A program made the position numbers and the translations under genes. From Desulfobacterales bacterium (GTDB lineage Bacteria > Desulfobacterota > Desulfobacteria > Desulfobacterales > Desulfosalsimonadaceae), in contig JAXHNP010000008.1 of NCBI GenBank assembly GCA_034520365.1, positions 62,001 to 126,000 on the forward strand: a DNA stretch of 64,000 nt. The letters are read 5' to 3'. Under the pieces are notes generated by a model, which saw only the letters and a program-made list of their open reading frames with translations, did not search any database and was not told the DNA's origin. Positions 17,377 through 25,940 of the stretch are shown here, piece by piece. Every line of letters starts with the position of its first letter. Position 1 is the stretch's first letter.

Positions 17377-17460
17377 GATTATGGCTGCCGGCATAAAGGG
17401 GTTCAAAAGAGATGCCGGGCTTGAGGGTATTGAAATTTGAAAGTCAAAAAAACAAGCCGT

Positions 17461-17475
17461 ATTGCAATTTGCAAT
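17461..17475. promoter_or_regulatory. Palindromic activator site between two divergent sigma-54 promoters
   Basis: ATTGCAA-T-TTGCAAT is a perfect inverted repeat. Its centre (17468) lies about 94 bases from the -24 of the DegP promoter and about 109 bases from the -24 of a plus-strand sigma-54 element at 17576-17591. These are typical distances for an NtrC-family enhancer site, and one site could serve both directions. Confidence 0.68.
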
Positions 17476-17575
17476 CCCTGGAAAATAGAAACACCTTTAC
17501 AATTAATGACCGCCACCCCTTTGATTGTATGCGACTTTAAATAATTCTGTTTGAATCTTTGGATTTATTGATTGC

Positions 17576-17591
17576 TGGCATTACCTTTGCA
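17576..17591 (+). promoter_or_regulatory. Predicted sigma-54 promoter of the pseudo-receiver gene
   Basis: TGGCATTACCTTTGCA has GG and GC separated by 10 bases and matches the sigma-54 consensus at most positions. The predicted start is near 17602, about 140 bases before the ATG at 17743. It faces away from the DegP promoter and shares the activator palindrome at 17461-17475. Confidence 0.65.
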
Positions 17592-17742
17592 AAAAATAGG
17601 CAGAGCAAAACGCTAAACGATAATGGCGGATAAAATCAAACCGCTTAATATTCAAGCAACTTTCCCCTATTAATTTAGCCTTTATATCTTTGTACTATTG
17701 ATTTTCTATGGATTTTGCCTATTACTGGAGAGGTTTTTTTGA

Positions 17743-18114
17743 ATGGCACACCAACGTATTTTAATAATCTGCAATGACCGCCGGGTAAATCAAAAATTGC
17801 AACAAGCATTGTCCCCCTTGAAACTGGTCATAAAAACTACCGAAACCATTGAAGACGCTTTGGGAGTCATTGAACAAGAATTCTTCGATATAGTGCTTAT
17901 GGAAATCAGCCTCATTGGCAGCGTCGATGCCTTGAAATATATCATTGAGCGAGAGCCCAGGACGAATGGCGTAATGATCACAGGACCTAATGAAATCGAA
18001 TCAGCAACCGAAGCCATGAAAAGCGGTGCCACCGATTTTATTGTAAGAGACTTCCCCGCTTGTGAAATCCGGGATCGCCTGGAGCTAATTTTAAGGCAGG
18101 ATCAGATATCGTAA
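17743..18114 (+). CDS. Stand-alone receiver-like protein with a degenerate phosphorylation site
   Basis: The 123 residues cover a single CheY-like receiver fold with no output domain. The usual phospho-acceptor Asp is Glu (E54, in DIVLMEISL), which can mimic a phosphorylated state. The conserved Lys is Arg (R102, in DFIVRDF), while the switch Thr (T80) and one acidic-pocket Asp (D12) remain. Such pseudo-receivers usually act through protein contacts rather than phosphotransfer. The ATG has GGAGAGG about ten bases upstream. The gene lies behind a predicted sigma-54 promoter that diverges from the DegP promoter. Its 3' end overlaps the convergent regulator gene by 13 bases. Confidence 0.8.
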   Translation: MAHQRILIICNDRRVNQKLQQALSPLKLVIKTTETIEDALGVIEQEFFDIVLMEISLIGSVDALKYIIEREPRTNGVMITGPNEIESATEAMKSGATDFIVRDFPACEIRDRLELILRQDQIS

Positions 18115-19466
18115 GCTTTGCGCCGCCGCCATAGTGTTGCCGGATCAATGTCAAGGATGTCAGCTGCTTCCTGGAGCGAATGGGTCATGGCAATAATACG
18201 GCGGATATGAAATTCTTCAATCTTTGACAAAGGAACCGGATCGCCAATGCAGGGCTCAGGGTCTCGCTGATTTAAATGTTCCGGTAGTTCACTCGCATCA
18301 ATCGTTTCCTTGTGCCCTAAGATTACAGCACGTTCAATCGCATTGCGCAGCTCCCTGAGATTGCCCGGCCAGTCATGCGCCTGAAGGGCTTCAATCGCGC
18401 TGTCCGTAAATCCGGAAAACTGTTTGTGATTGTTAAGGGATAAAAATTTTAGAAAATTCTCGGCCATGGGGCGAATGTCTTCAGGCCGCTCCCTAAGCGG
18501 CGGCACGGTAATTGTGATAACGTTTAACCGGTAATAGAGATCCTCCCGAAACCGGCCGTCAGCTACTCGTTGATCGAGGTCCACATTGGTCGCAGCAATA
18601 ATGCGGACATCCGCTTTGCGAGGCTTAGGATCCCCCAGGCGCTCGTAAGTACGTTCCTGGATAAATCGGAGCAGTTTGACCTGCAGTTCAGGGGGGAGAT
18701 CACCGATTTCATCAAGAAAGAGCGTGCCGCCCGAACAAGCTGCGATTCGACCGGGATTATCCCGGACAGCACCGGTAAACGCGCCCTTCACATGGCCAAA
18801 CAATTCGCTTTCCAATAATTCTGAAGGCATTGCCGGGCAGGATACGGTCCCCATGGATTTTTCAGCCCGCGGGCTCCATTGGTGGATCGCCTTGGCCATT
18901 ACTGACTTGCCGGTGCCGGACTCGCCCCGGATCAAGATGATCGCCTCGGAATCAGCCGCTTTGCGAGCTGTTTCAATGGTGCGCTGCATGATGGGATTGT
19001 TGCTGCTGAAACTGGCTTCCGGGTCAAGGCGTCCCACATCATCCTTTAGTTCGGTTAGTTCGCGCTCCATGGCACGAATCTGGCCGATTTTTGCCGTCTG
19101 CAGGCGCACCTGGTCCGGGGTAAAGGGCTTGGGGATATAATCTGTCACGCCCTTTTTCATGGCTTCCACAGCCGTTTCAACAGAAGCATAAGCTGTGATG
19201 ACCACGATCTTTGTCCATGGCGATTCTCTTTGGAGCGTCTCAATCAATTCCATGCCGTTTTCTTTGCCTAGCCGCAAATCCACAAAAGTCAGGTCAAAGG
19301 CACACCGCCTTGCCTCGGCCAGCGCATCATCCTGATTGCCCACCGCGATGGCGGTATGGCCCTCCTCTTCAAGGCAGTAAATCATAGTTCGCCGCATGTT
19401 GATTTCATCATCCACCACCAGGACATTTAAGTGCCGTATGTAATTGAGGCTTTCATCATCTGTCAT
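18102..19466 (-). CDS. NtrC-family sigma-54-dependent response regulator
   Basis: The 454 residues have all expected parts. The receiver domain has the acidic pair D19/D20, phospho-acceptor D63 (FVDLRLG), T91 and K113. The AAA+ domain has Walker A GESGTGKS (181-188), the sigma-54 contact loop GAFTGA (228-233) and Walker B GGTLFLDEIGDL (246-257). A Fis-type helix-turn-helix lies at about 430-454 (LQEAADILDIDPATLWRRR). It should activate sigma-54 promoters from distant palindromic sites, and such sites lie nearby at 17461 and 11076. No intact kinase gene is next to it; only a 37-residue kinase remnant lies at 15601-15714. A decayed duplicate is at 11097-12249. Confidence 0.95.
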   Translation of the reverse strand: MTDDESLNYIRHLNVLVVDDEINMRRTMIYCLEEEGHTAIAVGNQDDALAEARRCAFDLTFVDLRLGKENGMELIETLQRESPWTKIVVITAYASVETAVEAMKKGVTDYIPKPFTPDQVRLQTAKIGQIRAMERELTELKDDVGRLDPEASFSSNNPIMQRTIETARKAADSEAIILIRGESGTGKSVMAKAIHQWSPRAEKSMGTVSCPAMPSELLESELFGHVKGAFTGAVRDNPGRIAACSGGTLFLDEIGDLPPELQVKLLRFIQERTYERLGDPKPRKADVRIIAATNVDLDQRVADGRFREDLYYRLNVITITVPPLRERPEDIRPMAENFLKFLSLNNHKQFSGFTDSAIEALQAHDWPGNLRELRNAIERAVILGHKETIDASELPEHLNQRDPEPCIGDPVPLSKIEEFHIRRIIAMTHSLQEAADILDIDPATLWRRRKAYDI

Positions 19467-19669
19467 AAAATTAAAATCCCTTACTTGGCGGCATGAAAAG
19501 ACAGGCCATCAGAAAAAATGGTCATACCTTTAGGTATTTTTATTACCGGCTGGGCTATGATTTTAAAAGAATTTCTTGTTCACTTGCTTTCTCTGAGATT
19601 TTTGGTCGGTTTTTCCTGTCATTGAGGGCGCTTTACAATTGCTGTTCGGCATTGCTGATTTTTGTCAGG

Positions 19670-19936
19670 CTAGAAATCGAATAATTCTTTCAAAAGCCCT
19701 CCTTTCTTTTTTTTCTTATGAGTTCCATGCATTGGCGAATCATCCGAATAATGCTTTGATCCTCGATCTTTATGCCTGGGTACCTCATTGGGCACATCTG
19801 GATTGGTGCGCTCAATGATTTTATCGAGTTCCCCGCGGTCTAACCAAACGCCTCTGCATTCTGGACAGTAATCAATTTCTACCCCCTGGCGGTCTGTCAT
19901 TACAAGGCTAACATCTTTACAAACAGGGCATTTCAT
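19670..19936 (-). CDS. Zinc-ribbon protein of the TFIIB-type (zf-TFIIB) family
   Basis: This 88-residue protein begins MKCPVCKDVSLVMTDRQG and continues VEIDYCPECRGVWLDRGELDKII. The two CxxC pairs and the GVWLDRGELDK signature define the small zf-TFIIB family (bacterial zinc ribbons of unknown role). The C-terminal half is charged and His/Lys-rich (HKKKKKGG), ending in LKELFDF. AAGGAG is not obvious, but AAAAGGAGAT lies just before the ATG. It stands alone between the regulator and the DUF192 gene. Confidence 0.88.
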   Translation of the reverse strand: MKCPVCKDVSLVMTDRQGVEIDYCPECRGVWLDRGELDKIIERTNPDVPNEVPRHKDRGSKHYSDDSPMHGTHKKKKKGGLLKELFDF

Positions 19937-20021
19937 AAATAATCTCCTTTTTTTGTGAGTTGATAAAATTAAGTATCAAAAAAAAAATTAAATATGGTTC
20001 CGGCGGGTGTCAAGGAGGGGG

Positions 20022-20501
20022 TTAATTATCAGGCAGTAGAGAATAACTATTAATTGGTTTAAAAAATTTTACACTTCCCCCTGATTCGATAGAATTTTTT
20101 TTAAACCATCCTTGGTTGGCTTCAACGGCGTATTTGACCTTCTGAGAAGAGGCAATTATTTCAAGGCTGTGCGGTTTCATTTGCCTTATGCCGGTAATAT
20201 AGCCATCCGCATCAATAAAAGCGATGCTGAGGGCTATATTTGTGTTTTTCATCCAAAACTTGCGATGTGATGACTTGTCATAAACAAATATCATGCCTTT
20301 ATCATAGTCGAGATGATCGCGATACATAAGCCCCCGGCTGCGTTTATAGTAAGTATCTGCCACCTCACATATCAGCGAGATATTTTTTCCCTCTACATTT
20401 GTGAAGACTACCTTCCATTTTTCAAGATTCTGACTGGAGACATCTGAAACGGAAATTACGAGCAGGGAAAACAGCAATAAGGTAACATTTCTAAATTTCA
20501 A
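20022..20501 (-). CDS. DUF192-family secreted protein, TTG start
   Basis: Translation from a TTG at 20501 gives 159 residues with a signal-like hydrophobic segment (VTLLLFSLLVISVSDVSS). The DUF192 core follows: RSRGLMYRDHLDYDKGMIFVYD, FWMKNTNIALSIAFID and VKYAVEANQGWF. The function of DUF192 proteins is unknown; many are exported. No ATG is available, because the frame upstream runs straight into the tRNA-Ser gene whose 3' end is only eight bases away. The start is therefore uncertain and expression may depend on processing of a shared tRNA transcript. Confidence 0.75.
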   Translation of the reverse strand: MKFRNVTLLLFSLLVISVSDVSSQNLEKWKVVFTNVEGKNISLICEVADTYYKRSRGLMYRDHLDYDKGMIFVYDKSSHRKFWMKNTNIALSIAFIDADGYITGIRQMKPHSLEIIASSQKVKYAVEANQGWFKKNSIESGGSVKFFKPINSYSLLPDN

Positions 20502-20508
20502 AAGTATA

Positions 20509-20599
<91 letters not shown>

Positions 20600-20690
20600 G
20601 AATTTGATTTGACTTGCAGGAAAGAAATTTTATTGAATGCAGAAAATTATATGTTCTGCAGGTTTGTGTCAAATGAAAATTGCTGCGGCC

Positions 20691-20837
20691 CACGGCTAAT
20701 CTGTTATAACCGCGAAGCCCATAACCACGGTCATGTTAGCGGACAGATAGTCGCCACGGTGGCCGACTCTACGATGCATGTCGCCGTAAGGCAGGCCACC
20801 GTGCCTGCCTAAAAAAAGACAGAACAAATTTACCGTG
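20691..20837. repeat. Dispersed 147-bp element with terminal inverted repeats (copy 1)
   Basis: The ends read CACGGCTAATCTGTT and, inverted, CACGGTAAATTTGTT. Inside are the palindromic pieces CGCCACGGTGGCCGACT and GGCAGGCCACCGTGCCTGCC. Near-copies are at 27205-27349, 43300-43446 (opposite orientation) and 59554-59711, with shorter relatives at 39947-40044 and 59725-59825. It encodes nothing obvious and looks like a non-autonomous mobile (MITE-like) element. Confidence 0.8.
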
Positions 20838-20895
20838 TGCTGCGGCCGGATATAAGGCGCGGCGGGTGCGCCGGGAATGACTGTTGAAATTTTTG

Positions 20896-21648
20896 TCAGG
20901 ATTTCGGGCTTGGATTACGGCCGCTGGTGCCGGGATTCATAATGCTTAATGCCTCCGGTGTGCAGGCTCCCTCTGAATCATGGATAAAAAGGGGCGGGGG
21001 CATTTCCAGCCCCGGCTGCCCATCTTTTACCGCCTGAAGGATAATGCGCCGGGCAGGGGCATCAGGCTTAAAATGCACCGTGCGAACCTGTTTGGGTTCG
21101 AGGCCCGCGTTTCGCATTTGAATAAGGAGTTCAGTCAGCCGGCCGGCGGGATAAATGGTAAATAGCCGGCCTTTGGGGCTTAGCAGCCGGTGTGCCGCCG
21201 CTGCCAGATCGGAGACCGTCATCAGGATTTCATGCCGGGCAACAGCGGCTTGATCGTTAGGATTTAAGCGGCCGGAAGATACCGGGATATGCGGCGGGTT
21301 GCAGGTGACGATTTCGACAGGTCCCGTATCTGAAAGGGTTATCTTTCGGATGTCTTTATGAATAATTCTTACGCGGCCGGCCAGATGATTGGCTTTTGCA
21401 TTAAATTCGGCGAGGCGGGCGAGGTCTGGTTGAACTTCAACGCCCCAAACTAGCGCATCCGGAAACCGGCGGGCAAGCAGCAGCGCAATGATTCCGCAGC
21501 CGGTGCCGATATCAGCCATCTGTTCGGATGCCGCCGGAGTAACATGGTGGGCCAGTATTAGAGCGTCAATTGAAAACCGGTAGCCGGTCTCGGGCTGAGC
21601 GATGTCCAGTCCGCCGTGTAAAAGTGTATCATCAGTTGCGTCCGGCAT
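20896..21648 (-). CDS. Class I SAM-dependent methyltransferase, probably TrmN6-like tRNA1(Val) adenine-N6 methyltransferase
   Basis: The product has 250 residues. The start (LLHGGLDIAQPETGYRFSIDALILAHHV) is the recognisable opening of the TrmN6/YfiC family. The SAM-binding GxGxG is MADIGTGCGIIALLLARRFP, and the catalytic NPPY-type motif appears as CNPPHIP, with His for the usual aromatic residue. TrmN6 methylates N6 of A37 in tRNA1(Val). The family call is good; the exact target is inferred. It is followed upstream on the same strand by the DUF721 gene after an 18-base gap. Confidence 0.82.
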   Translation of the reverse strand: MPDATDDTLLHGGLDIAQPETGYRFSIDALILAHHVTPAASEQMADIGTGCGIIALLLARRFPDALVWGVEVQPDLARLAEFNAKANHLAGRVRIIHKDIRKITLSDTGPVEIVTCNPPHIPVSSGRLNPNDQAAVARHEILMTVSDLAAAAHRLLSPKGRLFTIYPAGRLTELLIQMRNAGLEPKQVRTVHFKPDAPARRIILQAVKDGQPGLEMPPPLFIHDSEGACTPEALSIMNPGTSGRNPSPKS

Positions 21649-21666
21649 GGTAAAGAGGCCGTCGGC

Positions 21667-21984
21667 TTAAATTTTGCCGACCTTGAACTTAATGGTATTA
21701 ATCTGAGATGAATTTTCAGCCGCATTCAGGTGCTGCTTAATCTCTTCGGTCATGAATCGGAGCTGATGGGTCAGGGTGGAGCTGGTGACATGCACCATCA
21801 GGACATCATTTTTAAGTGTGGCCGGCTGGGCATGCTCGGCCATTTCCGCCGGCAGTATGTCATTCCAGATTCTGCGGATTCTTTCAATGACGGTATCTGA
21901 CTCCCGCTGGTACCTCGGAAGGATGGACTCGAGAATCTCCCGAATATGGGTGAAATCTGAAGCTCCCCGTTTCTTGGATGTCAT
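21667..21984 (-). CDS. DUF721 (DciA-like) protein
   Basis: The ATG at 21984 is preceded by AAGGAG at eight bases; the alternative GTG at 21993 sits too close to that site. The product has 105 residues: a helical N-terminus (IREILESILPRYQ), then the DUF721 core RIRRIWNDILPAEMAEHAQPATLKND and VHVTSSTLTHQLRFM. The family includes DciA, the replicative-helicase loader of most bacteria. Many Desulfobacterota members are this short form, so a role in replication is plausible but unproven. Confidence 0.8.
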   Translation of the reverse strand: MTSKKRGASDFTHIREILESILPRYQRESDTVIERIRRIWNDILPAEMAEHAQPATLKNDVLMVHVTSSTLTHQLRFMTEEIKQHLNAAENSSQINTIKFKVGKI

Positions 21985-22021
21985 GTCAGACACTCCTTGT
22001 TGATTGGCCGTGGTTTTCTGG

Positions 22022-24424
22022 TCACTCGCGCTTCCAAAATCTTAAAAAGCAGTTTTCAAAGGAGCGCTGCTCCATATACTGACGAGCGCTTTCTTTGAGT
22101 TTTTGCAGATGCTCGGGGTTTTCAGCCATGTGGAGAATGCGCTCGACAAATCCGTCAACCGAATCTGCGGGCACGATATATCCGGTTTTGCCGGGAAGGA
22201 GGTTCTCCTTGGGCCCGCCACGGTCGGTGACTAAGACCGGAAGGCCCGAGGCCTGGGCTTCAAGGACCACATTACCCAGTGTGTCCGTGGTTGAGGGCAT
22301 AATAAACACATCGCTTGATGCGTAGGCCTGGGCCAGGGCGTCGCCGGTTAAATAACCGGTGAATATAACCGGCATCTCCGCGAGCTGTGTTTTCATTTCT
22401 TTAAGATAAGGCCCGTCCCCCACCACAATCAGGCGGATGTCATTTCGCATCGCGGCAATCTGGCGCATGATCTGCGGCAGCAATTCCAGATTCTTTTCTT
22501 TGGACACCCGGCCCACATAGAGCAGCTTAAGTGTATCAGCGGGCACGCCGTATTGCTGGTCCATAAATCCGTTTTTTCGGGCCGGATGAAAAAAAGTTGT
22601 ATCCACTCCCCATTGATGCACGATGAGCTTTTGCCGGCCAATCCCTCTTTCCGCCAATTCTTCGGCAGTGGCCGCGGAAGGGACATAGATGCGCTCCATC
22701 TGCCCGTAAAACCAAAGAATATACTTCCAGACCAGTTCTTCGACCTGCGAATCTCCGGTCACCATCCGAAGGGTTTGGGGCAGGGAGGTGTGATAGGTGC
22801 CGTGAAAGGGCAGGTTTAGTATGCGGGCCGCGGCGAGTGCGGCCAGCCCAACTGGGCCCGGGGTTTCCGCATGAATATGGGTGAATCCGGCCCGATAGCA
22901 GTAATCGACGATTTCCAGCACCGGCGGATAGAACAGCTTGATTTCCGGATATTCAGGCAGCTGAAATTGCCCGATGGGGCTGAAGGCAGCCCTATGGGCG
23001 GCGCCATCCTGAGACTCGTCACACGTGATCAGGGTCATGGGTTTGCCGGTGATTTGGGCCGCCTTGACCTGGGTTTTGATTACCGCGGCCACGCCGTTGA
23101 TTTCATTAAATGTGTCGGTAAAAAGGGCGATCTTTTGTTCTTCCTTCCCAGGATCGCCGGGCTCACCGCTGATCGCGGAAAAACAACGGTGGCTGAACTG
23201 CCGGTCCCGGCTGAAAATGGAGTAAGCGATAAAAAACGGTGACAGGATGGCATATAATGATGCGGTGGTGGATATGGTATTTAGCAGGTAAAAAATATCC
23301 GCTTCCAACAGCTTGAAAAGAATTTCATCGGCAAAATCGCGAATGATGGCATCTGTCGTTTTTTGGGCGTATCGAAACCAGGCGGCATCCTTTTGAGGTT
23401 CCCCGTCGGGGCTGGATTTAAGGCATTGCGCAAGTATTGGTTCTTCTGAAATTAATCCAGCGGATTTTTCCATAATTTGATGGGGCAGGAAGGTGGAAAA
23501 CGGATTGGAAAAATCAAAGGTGCCGTTTTTTGTCCGGCTTTGTTCGGGTGCCGGCTCACATGCCGCCTCCTTTTGGAAGGCGGGAAGCAGGAGGTTGTTA
23601 TATAATTGCAGTACGTTTTTGTCAGGGAGCCGGTTTTGGATCTGAAAATGGGTTTTATAGAATTGATAGATAATGCTGTAAATGTTGTGGGCCAAACTCT
23701 GCGGGGTCGCGCCGGGCACATTAAGGTGCGATCTTCGGTTTTTGATGCCCGCCATAAAAGCGTCCAGGGTTTCGGCGTCCGGCACTTCCGTATAAGCGGT
23801 GCCCGGATACAGCCCGGAATGATCGTCTGAGCCGCTGGTCAGCCCCTTCTCCCAAGGCCGGTCCACTGCCGGGGCCAGGTCGTGCTTCTCGGACAGTTCT
23901 TCAATCCGGCTTTTTGTCAAGTTTCCCAGAATCCGGTTGATAATTTGGTTTAGCACGGCATCCCGGGCGCCGTTTAACTCAAAATGCTTGAAAAGCAGAA
24001 GCATCTTTTCAAAGTGCGCCACTTGGAGTCGATCGTTCACCGCATACATCGGATGGGCCACAGCATGGAGGATCCGTTCCTGGTTTAAATAGGCGACCAG
24101 GTCAAATACGCTATCCCGGATGCGGCAAATTTCATCATGCTGGACTTCCGTGATGTCATAGGTCAGCACGTGAAGTTTGCATCGGTCCTCCGGGAAATAG
24201 GTGGTCACCTCCTCGCTGATGAAGACATCCTCGAGATGGGCGATTTCCAGGCAGCCTTCGATGGTATCATGGTCCGTCAGAGTGACCCGGTCCATGCCGA
24301 TTTGTTTTAGATACCGGTAGACCGCTGCCGGCTCGGTATAGCTCTCCGCCCCGCCGATTTTTCGAAGAATCCAGGCGGATGGCCGGTGCGAGTATTTCGA
24401 ATGAACGTGGAGGTCTGCTTTCAA
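22022..24424 (-). CDS. PHP-domain / group-4 glycosyltransferase fusion
   Basis: This 800-residue protein starts at a TTG (24424) with AGGAAA about eight bases upstream. Residues 1-260 form a PHP metal-dependent phosphoesterase domain (KADLHVHSKYSHRPS, VTLTDHDTIEG, SGSDDHSGLYPG). A helical linker runs to about 430. The C-terminal half is a GT-B glycosyltransferase: NEINGVAAVIKTQ, HAETPGPVGLAALAAAR, LLYVGRVSKEKNLELL, then PSTTDTLGNVVLEAQASGLPVLVT with the family-4 E-x7-E. It resembles mannosyltransferases that build glycolipids. The PHP partner may remove a phosphate from a related compound. Substrates are unknown. Confidence 0.88.
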   Translation of the reverse strand: MKADLHVHSKYSHRPSAWILRKIGGAESYTEPAAVYRYLKQIGMDRVTLTDHDTIEGCLEIAHLEDVFISEEVTTYFPEDRCKLHVLTYDITEVQHDEICRIRDSVFDLVAYLNQERILHAVAHPMYAVNDRLQVAHFEKMLLLFKHFELNGARDAVLNQIINRILGNLTKSRIEELSEKHDLAPAVDRPWEKGLTSGSDDHSGLYPGTAYTEVPDAETLDAFMAGIKNRRSHLNVPGATPQSLAHNIYSIIYQFYKTHFQIQNRLPDKNVLQLYNNLLLPAFQKEAACEPAPEQSRTKNGTFDFSNPFSTFLPHQIMEKSAGLISEEPILAQCLKSSPDGEPQKDAAWFRYAQKTTDAIIRDFADEILFKLLEADIFYLLNTISTTASLYAILSPFFIAYSIFSRDRQFSHRCFSAISGEPGDPGKEEQKIALFTDTFNEINGVAAVIKTQVKAAQITGKPMTLITCDESQDGAAHRAAFSPIGQFQLPEYPEIKLFYPPVLEIVDYCYRAGFTHIHAETPGPVGLAALAAARILNLPFHGTYHTSLPQTLRMVTGDSQVEELVWKYILWFYGQMERIYVPSAATAEELAERGIGRQKLIVHQWGVDTTFFHPARKNGFMDQQYGVPADTLKLLYVGRVSKEKNLELLPQIMRQIAAMRNDIRLIVVGDGPYLKEMKTQLAEMPVIFTGYLTGDALAQAYASSDVFIMPSTTDTLGNVVLEAQASGLPVLVTDRGGPKENLLPGKTGYIVPADSVDGFVERILHMAENPEHLQKLKESARQYMEQRSFENCFLRFWKRE

Positions 24425-24503
24425 ATCAGGGTTTCCTGTTTTGGTCTTGATATTTAGGATTTTATTTCAATATCAATGTCATTAACTTTAGCCTATCGCC
24501 ACT

Positions 24504-24583
24504 GTCATTTCGAGGAACGACAGTGACGAGAAATCTTAAAAATTCATGCAATGAAAAGATTTCTCGCTGGCGCTCGAAATGAC
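24504..24583. repeat. 80-bp hairpin element in the space before hflK
   Basis: GTCATTTCGAG (24504-24514) is repeated inverted at 24573-24583, and inside it GAGAAATCTT (24528-24537) pairs with AAGATTTCTC (24556-24565). The whole could fold into one long stem. Sequences of this type recur in many bacterial genomes as intergenic repeats. The rest of the 445-bp gap 24425-24869 shows no gene. Confidence 0.7.
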
Positions 24584-24869
24584 AACGGAACCAATTTTCA
24601 CTCTTAAGTTAATGGCATTGACTTCAATATTTCATATGATGATAAGATAAAATTCGGGCTTTTTCAAACAGCTTTCCGGAAATGCCGATGGTTCTCTATC
24701 GCTGCCATTTTTTATTGACTTGTCCGGCGATGTCATTTAAATATTATTTAAATTAAATTGTTTAGGGCAGATATTGAATAATGGATACTTAATGTTGCAG
24801 GATGGCGGCATTTCCGCTGTCAGGCAGATTAAGCATACAAAGCAATCAAATCGAATACAGGAAAAAATT

Positions 24870-25940
24870 ATGACATGGGATTGGGAAAAATTACAGCAGC
24901 GTCAGAAGGAACGCAGTTCCGGCGACGGCAGCGGCGGAGGCGGCCCAAAACCGCCGCAAATGGATGAAGTGCTGGACAAATTGAAAAACTACAAGTTCTC
25001 GGGCGGCTGGATCATTGTGATCCTTGTCCTTCTGCTTCTGTTTTTCGGCTCTTCAATGGTCTATACCGTGGATGTCAATGAAGTGGGCGTGGTCCAGCGG
25101 TTTGGCAAGTACACCCGCACCACGCAGTCCGGCCTGCATTTTAAGCTGCCCGCGGGCATTGAAAAGGTAACCAAGGTAAAGACCAAGCGGATTTACAAGG
25201 AAGGCTTCGGCGTTGAGGAAAGCAAGGTGACCGATACCCGGACCACCTACTCCGTGGGCCAGGAGACCATTGATGTGTCCCTGATGCTGACCGGCGATTT
25301 AAACGTCGGGGTGGTGCCCTGGATTGTGCAATACCGGATTAAGGATGCGTATAATTATTTGTTCAAGGTTCGGGATGTAAAGGGTATCATCCGGGATATG
25401 TCAGAGGCCACCATGCGCTTGGTGGTGGGGGATCGCAGCATCAACGAGGTCATCTCCAGCCGCGAGGAGATCGCCAATGCCGCGGAAATCAGGCTGCAGG
25501 ACGCACTGGATCAGGCGGAAACCGGGGTTGACGTTGTGACCGTTGAGTTGGGCGATACCAATGTGCCGGGGCCGGTTCAGGATTCGTTCAACGAGGTCAA
25601 CCAGGCATACCAGGAAAAAGAGCAGATGATCTACGAGGCCCGGCAGGAATACAACCGGGTGATTCCCAAGGCCCGCGGGGAGGCGGAGGCAACCATCGAG
25701 GCCGCCAAGGGGTATGCCAAGAAACGCATCAACCGGGCCGAGGGTGATGCCGCACGGTTTATGGCCCAGTACAAGGAGTATGCAAAGGCAAAGGATGTGA
25801 CCCGGCGCCGCTTGTATCTGGAGAGCATCAAATCCGTTTTGCCGAATCTCGGCGAAATTTATATCATCGATTCAGAGCAGAAAAACGTTCTGCCGCTGCT
25901 TAACCTGAAAAATGCATGGGGCGTAAAAAATGAAAATTAG
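24870..25940 (+). CDS. hflK: HflK, SPFH/prohibitin-family membrane protein
   Basis: I use the ATG at 24870 (AGGA eight bases upstream) rather than the in-frame TTG at 24774. The 356 residues have a Gly-rich cytoplasmic start, one membrane helix at about 47-68 (WIIVILVLLLLFFG), and the SPFH domain (VDVNEVGVVQRFGKYTRTTQSGLHFKLP). A long Ala/Glu-rich coiled coil follows (QEYNRVIPKARGEAEATIEAAKGYAKKR). HflK and HflC form a large cage around the FtsH protease and modulate its action. The stop overlaps the hflC start by 11 bases. Confidence 0.95.
   Translation: MTWDWEKLQQRQKERSSGDGSGGGGPKPPQMDEVLDKLKNYKFSGGWIIVILVLLLLFFGSSMVYTVDVNEVGVVQRFGKYTRTTQSGLHFKLPAGIEKVTKVKTKRIYKEGFGVEESKVTDTRTTYSVGQETIDVSLMLTGDLNVGVVPWIVQYRIKDAYNYLFKVRDVKGIIRDMSEATMRLVVGDRSINEVISSREEIANAAEIRLQDALDQAETGVDVVTVELGDTNVPGPVQDSFNEVNQAYQEKEQMIYEARQEYNRVIPKARGEAEATIEAAKGYAKKRINRAEGDAARFMAQYKEYAKAKDVTRRRLYLESIKSVLPNLGEIYIIDSEQKNVLPLLNLKNAWGVKNEN

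Noticed and set aside
19493-19684. 63-residue plus-strand frame (MKRQAIRKNGHTFRYFYY...)
   Set aside because: It has no ribosome site and no family resemblance, lies between two minus-strand genes and overlaps the end of the zinc-ribbon gene by chance.
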